DNA of 64,000 nt from Hydrogenobaculum sp. 3684 (lineage in GTDB: Bacteria; Aquificota; Aquificia; Aquificales; Aquificaceae), in contig NC_015557.1 in the NCBI RefSeq assembly GCF_000213785.1, forward strand, positions 744,001 through 808,000, in the 5' to 3' direction. The notes below the pieces were generated by a model that searched no databases, had not been told where the DNA came from, and saw only the letters and a program-made list of their open reading frames with translations. This document shows, piece by piece, positions 49,149 to 59,404 of this stretch (within the stretch, counting starts at the first letter, position 1; every line of letters starts with the position of its first letter). A program made the position numbers and the translations under genes.

Positions 49149-50070
49149 TTACCATGTTGAATAACGTATCTAATATTCCTTGAGCGGTAGCATTGTAGTT
49201 GTATCCTCCTTCCAACGTTGCTACAACTGGTACATTAAGTTCCTTTGCTGCATTTATAAGTATATTGGTAATCTCTTTTATACCTTGCGAAGTAACCCTC
49301 ATAGGACCAAGCGGGTCATCTTCGTGTAAATCGTACCCGGCACTTATTAGTAGTATATCTGGTTTAAAAGCTCTAAAACTTTCTGAAAATTTTGTCTGGT
49401 ATACCTCTATATAAGTTTCATCGCCAGTGCCAGCCCTTAGCGGTACATTTAACGTGGTGCCAAGACCTTCTCCAAAGCCTTTTTCATCTGCTGCGCCGGT
49501 ACCTGGATAAAAAGGATAGCAATGGGTAGAAAACAAAAACACAGAACCGTCCTCATAAAAAATATGCTGTGTACCATTTGGATGATGCACATCAAAATCT
49601 GCTATATAAACTTTCTTGTATCCAAGGTTTTGGGCTTTTCTTGCACCTATAGCTACGTTGTTAAAAATGCAAAAACCCATCGCTTTAGCATATTCAGCGT
49701 GATGACCAGGTGGTCTTACCAAGCAAAAAGCAGCTTCTTGCTTAGCGTCTTTTATATCCTCTATAGCCTTTAAAATAGCACCGGCTGCCATCATTGCCAC
49801 ATCGTAGCTATATTGATAAACGTAAGTATCTGGATCTAAATATCCACCACCTTTTTTACAAAATTCGTATATCTCCTGTATATAATAAGTGTCGTGTATC
49901 TTTGATACCTCTTCCACCGTAGCTTTTCTAGGCTTTTCAAAAGATAAAACATTTTTTATGTCAGATTTATAAATATATTCTAAAGCTACTTTCAATCTGG
50001 TGGCATTTTCTGGATGTTTTGGCTCATCATGAAGAAGATATATATCATCATAATACAAAGCTGTTTTCAT
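49141..50070 (-). CDS. Histone-deacetylase superfamily (AcuC/HDAC-like) amidohydrolase
   Basis: A 309-residue zinc amidohydrolase. The active-site stretch reads RPPGHHAEY, then [12 protein letters not shown] and [13 protein letters not shown] (Asp and His zinc ligands; the usual VHHGNGT has Pro for Gly here). [11 protein letters not shown] holds the second Asp, and EGGYN is near the end. Candidate substrates are acetylpolyamines or acetylated proteins, as for bacterial relatives; an acetylpolyamine role would fit the polyamine-rich biology, but that is speculation. It is embedded in the rph-rsmH operon with 4-bp and 8-bp overlaps. Confidence 0.88.
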   Translation of the reverse strand: MKTALYYDDIYLLHDEPKHPENATRLKVALEYIYKSDIKNVLSFEKPRKATVEEVSKIHDTYYIQEIYEFCKKGGGYLDPDTYVYQYSYDVAMMAAGAILKAIEDIKDAKQEAAFCLVRPPGHHAEYAKAMGFCIFNNVAIGARKAQNLGYKKVYIADFDVHHPNGTQHIFYEDGSVFLFSTHCYPFYPGTGAADEKGFGEGLGTTLNVPLRAGTGDETYIEVYQTKFSESFRAFKPDILLISAGYDLHEDDPLGPMRVTSQGIKEITNILINAAKELNVPVVATLEGGYNYNATAQGILDTLFNMVNA

Positions 50071-50834
50071 AGCTTAGCCTCCTTAACGCTTTTCCTCTTC
50101 CAAAGATTTATAGAGGGCATTTTTTCATAAAAAACATTTTGAAGCTCTACTATTTGTTTCAGACTTTCCAATCCAAGATCCAACATAGCTTCAAACTCCT
50201 TCCTCGTGTAAGTAGCCTCTTCTCCCAAAGAATGTATCTCCACTATCTCACCGCTCCCAGTTGCTACTATAGTCATATCTACAGCGGCATTTGAATCTTC
50301 TTCAAAATCAAGGTCAAGCATCAGTTGATTGTTTACTATTCCCACAGATACAGCTCCTACTGTATCTCTTATTGGCACAGAGTTTATAAGCTTCTGTTCG
50401 TTTAACTTTATTATAGCATCAGTCATAGCTATAAAAGCGCCCACTACTGAAGCGGTTCTTGTACCGCCATCTGCTTGTATAACATCACAATCTATCCATA
50501 TGGTTCTTTCACCTATTTTTGTAAGGTCTATAACAGCTCTCATAGCCCTTCCTATCATTCTTTGGATCTCGTGTGTTCTTCCGCCTATTTTGCCAGTCAC
50601 CGATTCTCTCATATTTCTTGTGGCTGTGGCCCTTGGCAACATAGAATATTCTGCCGTTATCCATCCTTGGTTTTTGCCTTTTAAAAAAGGTGGCACGCTA
50701 TCGGCTATAGACGCTGTACATATCACCCTTGTATTACCAAACTCTACCAAACAAGAGCCCTCTGCATGTATATTGAAGTCTCTTTGAATCCTTATGGGTC
50801 TTAATTCGTCAAGTTTTCTATTGTTTTTCCTCAT
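50067..50834 (-). CDS. rph: Ribonuclease PH
   Basis: This 255-residue phosphorolytic 3'-5' exoribonuclease trims tRNA 3' ends. Signatures are [51 protein letters not shown] and [17 protein letters not shown] is not encoded in the two tRNAs here, so end trimming before CCA addition is relevant. The start is 8 bases after the BioH-like gene, and the stop overlaps the HDAC-like start. Confidence 0.97.
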   Translation of the reverse strand: MRKNNRKLDELRPIRIQRDFNIHAEGSCLVEFGNTRVICTASIADSVPPFLKGKNQGWITAEYSMLPRATATRNMRESVTGKIGGRTHEIQRMIGRAMRAVIDLTKIGERTIWIDCDVIQADGGTRTASVVGAFIAMTDAIIKLNEQKLINSVPIRDTVGAVSVGIVNNQLMLDLDFEEDSNAAVDMTIVATGSGEIVEIHSLGEEATYTRKEFEAMLDLGLESLKQIVELQNVFYEKMPSINLWKRKSVKEAKL

Positions 50835-50842
50835 ACTTTATA

Positions 50843-51454
50843 TTATAACTCTTTTAGTACTTGTATATTAGGAAAATGCCCACCTTTATACAAAAATATA
50901 TCTATTTTCCCATTTAATTCCTTTGTTTTATAAGCTTCTTGCATAGGTACCACAATGTCATTTTCTCCTTGTATAAGCTTAATAGGAATATCAAGATTCT
51001 TTACAGCTTCTCTCAAATCAAGGTTTATATATTCTTCAAGTATACTTAAAGCTATATCTTTTATTGGATACTCACCGTTAAACTCAGAATGATAGGCGTT
51101 CTTTCTAAATTCTTTTATACCTTTGTAAAAATCTTTCTTCATAGTCCTTATAAAAGCCGAAATCGTAATTTTATCGTGGGCTTCTTTAAAATAAGGACTA
51201 AAGCCTATAAGCCTAAGACTTGTTACGTTTTTCAAGCGTTGTGTTAACATAATTCCCAAAGAAGCACCCATAGACCAACCTATAATCTCTACGCTTTTAT
51301 AATCCTTTAGTACCTTACTATAAAAGGAGCCTGCTTCTTCAAGAGAATTTATAGCGTTTCCATGCCCTGGCAATTCCAAGTTAATATCTTCTTCTTTTGA
51401 TATACAACTAAATACACTATTGTCAAAACCCCAACCGTGTATAAACACTCTCAC
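50843..51454 (-). CDS. BioH-like alpha/beta hydrolase
   Basis: A 203-residue alpha/beta hydrolase with N-terminal VFIHGWGFDNSVF (oxyanion HGW), the nucleophile elbow IGWSMGASLG (Ser about 61), acid in QGENDIVVP and His in GGHFPN. The HGWG and GWSMGA pattern resembles BioH, which cleaves the pimeloyl-ACP methyl ester in biotin synthesis, but it is shorter than E. coli BioH (256) and no bio genes adjoin it. GTG start: TATAAT (51466-51461) ends 6 bases upstream and no Shine-Dalgarno exists. It leads a seven-gene operon. Confidence 0.8.
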   Translation of the reverse strand: MRVFIHGWGFDNSVFSCISKEEDINLELPGHGNAINSLEEAGSFYSKVLKDYKSVEIIGWSMGASLGIMLTQRLKNVTSLRLIGFSPYFKEAHDKITISAFIRTMKKDFYKGIKEFRKNAYHSEFNGEYPIKDIALSILEEYINLDLREAVKNLDIPIKLIQGENDIVVPMQEAYKTKELNGKIDIFLYKGGHFPNIQVLKEL

Positions 51455-51562
51455 ATTTTTATTATATCAAAATTTTAAGTTTTTACAATAACTTACAATA
51501 ACTTAATATATTTATGCTAATTAAAGTTGAGTAAGATATTATCAGAAAGTATTATAAAACAC

Positions 51563-51591
51563 TTGACAAATTACAAAAAAGTTAATATAAT
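51563..51591 (+). promoter_or_regulatory. groESL promoter
   Basis: Perfect sigma-70 consensus: TTGACA (51563-51568), 17-bp spacer, TATAAT (51586-51591), 34 bases before the groES ATG. There is no CIRCE (TTAGCACTC-N9-GAGTGCTAA) and no evident sigma-32 promoter. Upstream, ACAATAACTT is repeated in tandem (51485-51504). Confidence 0.85.
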
Positions 51592-51625
51592 TTTTTATAG
51601 AAAAACTTAGAAGGAGGTACTAAGC

Positions 51626-51916
51626 ATGAAGTTGAAACCGATTTACGACAAGATTGTTGTAAAGCGCATGGAAGAAAAGGAACAAAAAACACCGTCTGGT
51701 ATCATAATACCAGATACGGCTAAAGAAAAGCCTCAAGTAGGTGAGGTAATAGCAGTGGGTAGCGGAAAAGTTCTAAACAACGGTGAAATAAGACCGTTGG
51801 CTGTAAAGGTGGGTGATAAAGTTCTTTTCAACAAATATGCCGGCACAGAAGTAGAGTTGGACGGCGAAAAATATCTTGTAATGGCCGAAGACGAAGTATT
51901 GGCTATAATTGAATAA
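51626..51916 (+). CDS. groES: Co-chaperonin GroES
   Basis: A 96-residue heptameric cap of GroEL. Start [14 protein letters not shown] is canonical, the mobile loop is around [18 protein letters not shown], and [19 protein letters not shown] follows. A strong AAGGAGGT site lies upstream. It is co-transcribed with groEL, which starts 32 bases on. Confidence 0.98.
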   Translation: MKLKPIYDKIVVKRMEEKEQKTPSGIIIPDTAKEKPQVGEVIAVGSGKVLNNGEIRPLAVKVGDKVLFNKYAGTEVELDGEKYLVMAEDEVLAIIE

Positions 51917-51948
51917 TTTAAAAAAATCTTATAGGAGGTAAGTGAAGT

Positions 51949-53580
<1,632 letters not shown>

Positions 53581-53587
53581 TACATCT

Positions 53588-54985
53588 TCAAGGCCCCAAC
53601 AAAATGGGGCCTTTATAATTACATATATAAAATTTTTTAAACTTAGAATCTTTAATATCGCCTTTTTTAAATTTGTAAATATCTTTTAAAAACACTAAAA
53701 ATCTTGACTCAGAATCTGTATATACATAACCCTCCCATAAAGGTTTTTTACATGGGGTTTCCGTTATCAAAATACCTGGTTTCGAATTTTTGGCAAATTT
53801 TTTAATCGTAGTATCAGCATAAAACGGTAGTTGATGGATGAAATACCCTTCATAATAAACCGGTTTATTATTTTTATAAAGCCTTATAACATATCCCATT
53901 TCTTTATATGGTCTATAAGGTTCTATGGATGGTAAAACAAAAACAATCAAAGCATAGTATATCAAAAGCCCAATACAAAATAGTATCCAAAACATATATC
54001 TAAAGTATTTTTTAGCCAGTGCGTTTATACCCACTATAAAACCCATCGCTGGATAAGCTGGTATGAGGTACGTTGGAATCTTCATCTTTATCAAGGAAAA
54101 CACTATAAAAAGCGAAAAAAACCATACACTTGCAAGTTTTATAGTTTTTAAGCCTTTAAGGTTAAGAAAAAACAAATAAAGTATAATAGAAAAAGGGGCA
54201 AAAGACACTATAGTATCTTTTATGTAAAAATACCAAGGGTCGGATTCTAAACCGTTTATTCTCTTTATGTTTTCTACATAAAATTTGTGTATAAAAAGCT
54301 CTTTGTAAGGTGAATTTAAGACTTCTATATACCAAAGCCCGCCTATAAAAAGAGCTATAACAAACGCCATGTATAGCTTATAATCTTTTAAAAGATTAGG
54401 ATTTTCAAATACAATATACCAAAAGCCCACAAAACCCACTATCAAAACTCCCACAGGACCTTTGGTAAGCATCGCCAAAGAAGACAATATTGTAGATGCT
54501 ACAAGGTAATAAATTTTTTGGCTTTTAAGATAAAAATAAAGAAAATATATAGAGCTACTTATGAAAAAGCAAAAAAGCACCTCTGGAGAAGCATACCTGG
54601 CGTTTGATACAAATTCAAGAGCCATACCTGTGGCAATAGCACCGTAAAGGCCTAAGTTTTTTGCTATATTTTCTCCGAAGAGGTAAGTAAATAGAACACA
54701 AAAAGTCCCGGCAAGGGCGGAGGGTAATCTCAAAGAAAAGCTAGAAACCCCAAATATTTTAAAAGATAAGGCTATTAGCCAATATAAAAGGGGTGGTTTG
54801 GCAAGCCTTATATGGTCGTTGTAAATGGGAATTAGATAGTTGCCAGTTTTCAGCATATTTAAAGCGGCATCTGCATAAAAAGACTCGTTAGGAGCAAAAA
54901 CCTGATTTGTACCAAGGTTTAAAAAATAGAGTGCTATTACTAAAAAAAGCAAAAGATAATGTTTACGCGATATCAAATAATCCAT
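53588..54985 (-). CDS. GT39/ArnT-like membrane glycosyltransferase
   Basis: About 465 residues with roughly ten membrane helices, in the protein-mannosyltransferase/ArnT superfamily, which uses polyprenyl-phosphate sugars. The first periplasmic loop carries FAPNESFYADAALNMLKTGN in the place of the family's DE motif (Asn replaces Asp), and then the typical KPPLLYWLIALSFKIFG. The acceptor (lipid A, protein or polysaccharide) is unknown. I chose the ATG at 54985 before the first helix; a start at 55027 would overlap dgt by 65 rather than 23 bases. Confidence 0.82.
   Translation of the reverse strand: MDYLISRKHYLLLFLVIALYFLNLGTNQVFAPNESFYADAALNMLKTGNYLIPIYNDHIRLAKPPLLYWLIALSFKIFGVSSFSLRLPSALAGTFCVLFTYLFGENIAKNLGLYGAIATGMALEFVSNARYASPEVLFCFFISSSIYFLYFYLKSQKIYYLVASTILSSLAMLTKGPVGVLIVGFVGFWYIVFENPNLLKDYKLYMAFVIALFIGGLWYIEVLNSPYKELFIHKFYVENIKRINGLESDPWYFYIKDTIVSFAPFSIILYLFFLNLKGLKTIKLASVWFFSLFIVFSLIKMKIPTYLIPAYPAMGFIVGINALAKKYFRYMFWILFCIGLLIYYALIVFVLPSIEPYRPYKEMGYVIRLYKNNKPVYYEGYFIHQLPFYADTTIKKFAKNSKPGILITETPCKKPLWEGYVYTDSESRFLVFLKDIYKFKKGDIKDSKFKKFYICNYKGPILLGP
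53590..53613 (+). terminator. groESL terminator
   Basis: AAGGCCCCA and TGGGGCCTT form a 9-bp stem with a 6-nt loop 10 bases after the groEL stop, then TTATAATT. The same bases encode the C-terminus of the convergent glycosyltransferase. Confidence 0.85.
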
Positions 54986-56216
54986 CGTTTGTAGGACTAA
55001 ATAGTCTCCTATAAAGCTTAAGCGCAAAATTATCGGTCATTCCAGCTATATAATCACAGGCAAGGCGGAAACGCATTCTTTCATCATGATCGCAGTTATT
55101 TATATCCCACATATATTTAAAATCATCTGGATAATATTTCTTAGCATCTTTTTGGGATAAAAGTCCAAAAAGCTCTTTAATAACAAAACTCAATTTATGC
55201 CTTAACTGTTCTAGTCTATAATCGTTTATAAAAAGCTCTTTACTTATATTTTTCAATATAACAACTTCCCACTTTGCCTCTTCATCTATTTTAAGCTTAT
55301 AGTCATATCTTTGAGTGTTAGGTCTTCTTTTGTCATTTTGTTCTATCTTTGTAGCGTTTATAAACTTATGTATTCTAAAAGATGTAAAAGACTTTAAAAG
55401 TTTTTTTCTCTCAAAAGCCCCAGCTTTTTGGATTTTATAAAGCTCTTCTTGAAAGTTTTTCAACGATTGTTCTGCAAAATTTCTATCTATATTTGACTTT
55501 TTTGCGTCTTCTAGGATCTTTTGCCCTATTTTATCTATAACTATGGAGTTTATTAAAGAAAGCCTTACTCCGTCTTCTATATCGTGTACCGAATACGCTA
55601 TATCATCTGCCCAATCCATAATTTGGGTCTCTATGGGCACTTCAGCATCCTGATAATAAGGGTCTATAAATTCTAACTCCGCTTTATTTTCTTTGTATAA
55701 ACCTTTTTCATTTTCTTTTGATAAAAAGCCTTTATACTTTATTACACCATCTAAAACTGCTCTCGTTAAATTTAACCCATAACTTTTGTCGTCTTTTAAG
55801 GTTTTTATCTCAAGATAAGTAAGTATTCTTATGTTTTGAGCGTTTGATTCGAAAAGCCCATGATCTTTCATCAAATCTCTTAAGGTACGCTCTCCAGAAT
55901 GGCCTAACGGTGGATGTCCTATGTCGTGCGCCAAAGATATCGCCTCTACAATAGTGCTATCAATACCATGTTTTATTGCTATGCCTTTTGATATCTGGGC
56001 TACTTCAAGACTGTGCGTTAGCCTTGTTCTATAAAAATCAAGGTAGCCAGGGCTCATTATCTGAGTTTTTCCTTGGAGTCTTCTAAAAGCTGAAGAATGT
56101 ATAATTCTTGCTCTATCCCGCTCAAAATCGCTTCTTACATCGGTATCTTTCTTTTTCTGTACAAACTCATCTTCTTTCAAAATTCTTTCTTTATCAAAAT
56201 CGTTATAGCTAATCAT
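54963..56216 (-). CDS. dgt: dNTP triphosphohydrolase (dGTPase-like)
   Basis: A 417-residue HD-domain enzyme that hydrolyses dNTPs to nucleosides and triphosphate. Signatures are SSAFRRLQGKTQI, TRLTHSLEVAQIS and AHDIGHPPLGHSGE (HD metal site, about 93-106), and MDWADDIAYSVHDIEDG. The C-terminal region follows the family. TATATA ends 7 bases before the ATG, suggesting a leaderless start divergent from hisIE. Confidence 0.93.
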   Translation of the reverse strand: MISYNDFDKERILKEDEFVQKKKDTDVRSDFERDRARIIHSSAFRRLQGKTQIMSPGYLDFYRTRLTHSLEVAQISKGIAIKHGIDSTIVEAISLAHDIGHPPLGHSGERTLRDLMKDHGLFESNAQNIRILTYLEIKTLKDDKSYGLNLTRAVLDGVIKYKGFLSKENEKGLYKENKAELEFIDPYYQDAEVPIETQIMDWADDIAYSVHDIEDGVRLSLINSIVIDKIGQKILEDAKKSNIDRNFAEQSLKNFQEELYKIQKAGAFERKKLLKSFTSFRIHKFINATKIEQNDKRRPNTQRYDYKLKIDEEAKWEVVILKNISKELFINDYRLEQLRHKLSFVIKELFGLLSQKDAKKYYPDDFKYMWDINNCDHDERMRFRLACDYIAGMTDNFALKLYRRLFSPTNDGLFDIA

Positions 56217-56272
56217 AGGTATTTATATATCTTAGCATATTAAATAAGCACAAATTGTGTATAATCTTATTT

Positions 56273-56902
56273 ATGAATATAGATATAGAGAATATAGCTT
56301 TCGACGAAAAAGGTCTTATACCAGTAATAGCGCAAGATGCTTTTAGCGGTGAGATAAGAATGTTAGCTTACGCAAACAAAGAAGCCATAAAAAAAACGAT
56401 AGAGACAGGCTACGCACATTACTTTTCTCGTTCAAGAAATAGCATATGGAAAAAAGGTGAAACCTCTGGAGAGCTACAAGAGGTACTGGAAATAAGAATA
56501 GACTGCGACAACGACACACTTATATATATGATAAAACAACAAAAAGATATAGCCTGTCATACAGGTAATAGAAATTGCTTTTTTAGGGCTTTTGATAAAG
56601 AAAAACCTTCTTTAATGCCCTTTGAGATATTGCCATTTTTAGAAAGACTTATAAAAGATAGAATATCAAATCCAGTAGAAAACTCATACACTTCTAAGCT
56701 TATAAAAGAAGGGCTTGATAGAATAGTGCAAAAAGTAGGCGAAGAAGCTATAGAGAGCGTTATAGCTTTTAAAAACCAAGATAAAAAAGAGATTGCTTAT
56801 GAATTGGCAGACTTAATTTACCATATTTTGGTGGGTATAAAATACTCCAACATGTCTTTTGAGGATATAGAACTTGAACTTATAAGAAGACATAAATCAT
56901 AG
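56273..56902 (+). CDS. hisIE: Phosphoribosyl-AMP cyclohydrolase / phosphoribosyl-ATP pyrophosphatase
   Basis: A bifunctional enzyme of histidine synthesis (steps 2 and 3). The HisI domain (about 1-110) has AYANKEAIKKTIETG, SRSRNSIWKKGETSG and metal-site cysteines in IDCDND and ACHTGNRNCFF. The HisE domain (about 125-205) has KVGEEAIESVIAF and ELADLIYHILV. TATAAT (56260-56265) ends 7 bases before the ATG at 56273, which I prefer to an in-frame TTG at 56255 inside the promoter region. Confidence 0.95.
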   Translation: MNIDIENIAFDEKGLIPVIAQDAFSGEIRMLAYANKEAIKKTIETGYAHYFSRSRNSIWKKGETSGELQEVLEIRIDCDNDTLIYMIKQQKDIACHTGNRNCFFRAFDKEKPSLMPFEILPFLERLIKDRISNPVENSYTSKLIKEGLDRIVQKVGEEAIESVIAFKNQDKKEIAYELADLIYHILVGIKYSNMSFEDIELELIRRHKS

Positions 56903-56955
56903 CAACTAATCTATTTTAAACTTAGATTAAAATTATCAATTTTAAGGAGGCTTTT

Positions 56956-57306
56956 ATGGAAGCAACTACTTTAGTTTTTACAGTGTCAGAATTGGCTTCT
57001 CAGGAAATAGCTAAAATAGCAGCTGAGAACAACATTGAGAACCCTATGCTTAGAATTAGGGTTGTACCAGGTGGATGTTCTGGTTTCCAATACGCTATGG
57101 GATTTGATGATAGCGTAGAAGAAACAGACATCGTATTGGAATCAAATGGCACAAAGGTCATCATAGACCAATTCTCTGTACCTTATATAAACGGCGCAGA
57201 ACTTGATTACGTCCAAGATTTTATGGGCGGTGGATTTACCATTAAAAATCCAAACAACTTTGGTGGCGGTTGTAGCTGCGGTTCTGGCGGTTGCGGTTCA
57301 CACTAA
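56956..57306 (+). CDS. A-type iron-sulfur carrier (IscA/ErpA family)
   Basis: A 116-residue Fe-S assembly carrier with conserved cysteines in PGGCSGFQY (about 39) and the C-terminal GGCSCG pair. The tail adds a further Cys (SGGCGSH), beyond the usual length of about 107. TIKNPNNFGGGCSCG is the family's closing motif. A strong AAGGAGG precedes the ATG. It follows hisIE by 53 bases and ends in a terminator. Confidence 0.93.
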   Translation: MEATTLVFTVSELASQEIAKIAAENNIENPMLRIRVVPGGCSGFQYAMGFDDSVEETDIVLESNGTKVIIDQFSVPYINGAELDYVQDFMGGGFTIKNPNNFGGGCSCGSGGCGSH

Positions 57307-57322
57307 TTTAAGATACCTTTTC

Positions 57323-57347
57323 AGCCCGCTTCGTGCGGGTTTTTATT
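57323..57347 (+). terminator. Rho-independent terminator after the A-type carrier gene
   Basis: AGCCCGC and GCGGGTT pair around a TTCGT loop, followed by TTTTTATTTTA. It lies 17 bases past the stop codon. Confidence 0.9.
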
Positions 57348-57389
57348 TTAATCATAAAAACAGTTAGTTAGCTTTTTTGGTTATAGATT

Positions 57390-58298
57390 TTAAGGCTTTT
57401 CTTGTAAAAGCACATAAAAACTCTCTCCCATGCTAAGTATAAGATTTTTAAGCCTTGAGCACCTTTCGATGGAGTATGCATCCTCCTCCTGGCATACTTC
57501 TTCTATGGTCTTCATAAAATAAGGGATTTCCATAAGGAACTCCCTTTGCTTTTTTAAAAATACGTTTTTAAAACCAAAATACTCTCCTATTTTCTCTAAC
57601 ATAGAAAAATCCACCATGTACGTAATGTCAAATATCTCATCTGAGTATATATTTTGGACAATTTTCGAGTTTTTATAACCTCTTATCGTGTTTTTATAAG
57701 GCGATGTTTTGTACCCGTAGTCTATGCTAAGTATGTATCCTTTTTTTAAAAGCTTTGATATTTTTTGATATATGTAAAAACTATCTATGGGCAATTCGTA
57801 ATAAGCGTTATCTAAATTTAGAATATCAATAAGCATTTTTGTATCCTCATGAGGCTCTTGCCATATTTCTTTTGGTGGTTCTATGTAAAGCTCCTTTTTA
57901 TCTTTTATGGGGGCTATACCAAGAGCATCAAAGAATTCGTTTGATAGCACTATACCCTCAAAAGGCTCTAACATGTCAAGATCATCTATCCAAATTACAT
58001 TTTTACATTTGAGGATTTGTTTTTGAATGTTGGCTAATCTTTGGCTTGTCTCATATATTATATAAGGAATGTCTAAAACATCCAATATATCTTTTGCCAT
58101 AATACCGTTTCCAGCTCCAAGTTCCAATATCTTAGGCTTATCAAAGGTATCTAAGTAGTCTTTCAAAAAATAAGCTATACTTTTTCCAAAAGCCTCATCA
58201 AGTTCTGGTGATGTAAAAAAATCTCCTCTTCCTATTTTAGGATTTGCAGAATAATAGCCTTGGGCTTTTTGTATAAAAAAATCGTAAAAACGTTTCAT
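57390..58298 (-). CDS. MidA/NDUFAF7-family SAM-dependent methyltransferase
   Basis: A 302-residue protein of the DUF185/COG1565 family, whose mitochondrial member NDUFAF7 methylates an arginine in complex I. It opens with YDFFIQKAQGYYSANPKIGRGDFFTSPEL, continues with SAM motif LELGAGNGIMAKDIL, and has VLSNEFFDALG and LSIDYGYK. The bacterial substrate is unknown. I chose the ATG at 58298: TATAAT ends 6 bases before it, and the 29 codons upstream would run through the divergent gene. Confidence 0.87.
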   Translation of the reverse strand: MKRFYDFFIQKAQGYYSANPKIGRGDFFTSPELDEAFGKSIAYFLKDYLDTFDKPKILELGAGNGIMAKDILDVLDIPYIIYETSQRLANIQKQILKCKNVIWIDDLDMLEPFEGIVLSNEFFDALGIAPIKDKKELYIEPPKEIWQEPHEDTKMLIDILNLDNAYYELPIDSFYIYQKISKLLKKGYILSIDYGYKTSPYKNTIRGYKNSKIVQNIYSDEIFDITYMVDFSMLEKIGEYFGFKNVFLKKQREFLMEIPYFMKTIEEVCQEEDAYSIERCSRLKNLILSMGESFYVLLQEKP

Positions 58299-58314
58299 GC
58301 TAAAATTATAACCT
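58299..58314. promoter_or_regulatory. 16-bp divergent start region with overlapping -10 elements
   Basis: The minus-strand TATAAT (58310-58305) lies 6 bases before ATG 58298. The plus-strand TAAAAT (58301-58306) lies 8 bases before ATG 58315. Each -35 region must fall inside the other gene's coding sequence. No ribosome-binding site fits on either strand. Confidence 0.55.
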
Positions 58315-58749
58315 ATGATAATAACAGAAATGACAAAAGAACATGTAGATGAGGTCATAGAGATAAACAATCTATCTTTTACCACGGATGCTTGGAACGA
58401 GCAGGGATTTTATAGAGAGTTTAATTTAGATTATTCAAAAAAGTGGGTAGGATTGGAAGATGGTAAAGTAATAGCCTATGCAATATTTTGGTGTCATGAT
58501 AAAGAAGCTTTTATGATGACATTTGCAGTACACCCAGATTATAGATCAAAAGGAATAGCTTTTAATTTCTTAACAGAGGTTTTCAAGCTTTTAAAAAAAG
58601 AAAATATAAACTATGTAGAACTTGATGTAAGAAAATCAAACCTACCAGCTATAAAATTGTACAAAAAGCTTGGATTTTCTATAGAAAGAGAGCGTCCTAG
58701 TTTTTACTCAGACGGAGAAAACGCTTTCGTAATGTCAAAAGAGCTGTAA
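58315..58749 (+). CDS. rimI: GNAT N-acetyltransferase, RimI-like
   Basis: A 144-residue GNAT fold. The acetyl-CoA site is FAVHPDYRSKGIAFNFL (Q/RxxGxA/G type), then VELDVRKSNLPAIKLYKKLGF and a terminal Tyr region (RPSFYSDGENAFVMSKEL). This pattern is typical of RimI-type acetylation of ribosomal protein bS18, though other protein or metabolite targets are possible. Leaderless start likely. A hairpin terminator starts at its stop codon. Confidence 0.85.
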   Translation: MIITEMTKEHVDEVIEINNLSFTTDAWNEQGFYREFNLDYSKKWVGLEDGKVIAYAIFWCHDKEAFMMTFAVHPDYRSKGIAFNFLTEVFKLLKKENINYVELDVRKSNLPAIKLYKKLGFSIERERPSFYSDGENAFVMSKEL

Positions 58750-58772
58750 TCTCTTTCAAAAGAGATAGTTTT
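58749..58772 (+). terminator. Terminator of the rimI-like gene
   Basis: ATCTCTT and AAGAGAT form a 7-bp stem with a 4-nt loop, followed by AGTTTTT. It overlaps the 3' end of the convergent FliT-like gene. Confidence 0.65.
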
Positions 58773-59007
58773 TAAACTTATTAAAATTTGCTATGGCTTG
58801 AGCTAAACCAAGCCTCTTTTCGTTAGCTATTTCTATTATATAGTTTAAAATCCTCAAAGATTCCTCTATATCTTCTTTTGACTCTTTGGAAACATCTAAG
58901 TTAGCCAACTCTTCCAAACAAGCTTTAGCTTTATCGTATTCATCGGTTTGAACGTACAACTCACACTGCAGGAGCAGCTTTTTCAGTGGCGACTGATTTT
59001 GATCCAT
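58756..59007 (-). CDS. Small helical protein after fliS, FliT-like candidate
   Basis: An 83-residue helical protein (KLLLQCELYVQTDEYDKAKACLEEL, then IEESLRILNYIIEIANEKR) of the size and place expected for FliT, the FliD export chaperone. No strong FliT signature is visible, so the call is by position. It starts 47 bases inside fliS, an unusually long overlap; a shorter start at TTG 58959 would avoid it but would remove the first helix. Confidence 0.6.
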   Translation of the reverse strand: MDQNQSPLKKLLLQCELYVQTDEYDKAKACLEELANLDVSKESKEDIEESLRILNYIIEIANEKRLGLAQAIANFNKFKNYLF

Positions 59008-59392
59008 ATTCTCTCCTTTCTAACTCTTCCCAAGCTTGTTTCACACCAGATAACATCATAATCATATTTTGAAGAAGCTCTTTATCGTTTTTCTGATTTG
59101 CTATCAAAAGCCCTTCTAATATCACTCTGTAAAAGTTTGATAAATCTTTAGCCACTTGCCCACCTTTTTCAAAGTTCAAAGAATCGTGAAGTATAGCCAC
59201 AGCCTCGGTAGCTTTGGTAATGTATTCACATTTCTTTATTAGGTTGTCTATGTTGTCAAGACCTGCATCTATAGCTTCTATAGCAAGCTCCATAAACTCT
59301 ATAGCTTTATCGTAAGCTATAATAATAAGTTGCAAAGGGTTTGCGCTAAAAAGCATATTTTCTACATAGCTGTCCTTCAAATTTTGATACAT
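58961..59392 (-). CDS. fliS: Flagellin export chaperone FliS
   Basis: A 143-residue four-helix bundle that binds flagellin C-termini before export. The opening YQNLKDSYVENMLFSANPLQLIIIAYDKAIEFMELA is the FliS hallmark, and LSNFYRVILEGLLIANQKND is conserved. It follows fliD by 12 bases with a GGAGG site. No flagellin gene lies in the window. Confidence 0.93.
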   Translation of the reverse strand: MYQNLKDSYVENMLFSANPLQLIIIAYDKAIEFMELAIEAIDAGLDNIDNLIKKCEYITKATEAVAILHDSLNFEKGGQVAKDLSNFYRVILEGLLIANQKNDKELLQNMIMMLSGVKQAWEELERREYGSKSVATEKAAPAV

Positions 59393-59404
59393 AACTTACC
59401 TCCT

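Noticed and set aside
51455-51625. CIRCE operator before groES
   Set aside because: I searched for TTAGCACTC-N9-GAGTGCTAA and found neither half.
56255-56272. Upstream TTG start for hisIE
   Set aside because: It overlaps the TATAAT and adds six residues not typical of HisI. ATG 56273 is 7 bases after the -10.
58299-58385. Longer start for the MidA-type methyltransferase
   Set aside because: The added 29 residues read back through the divergent rimI-like gene and precede the conserved opening motif. ATG 58298 fits the family.
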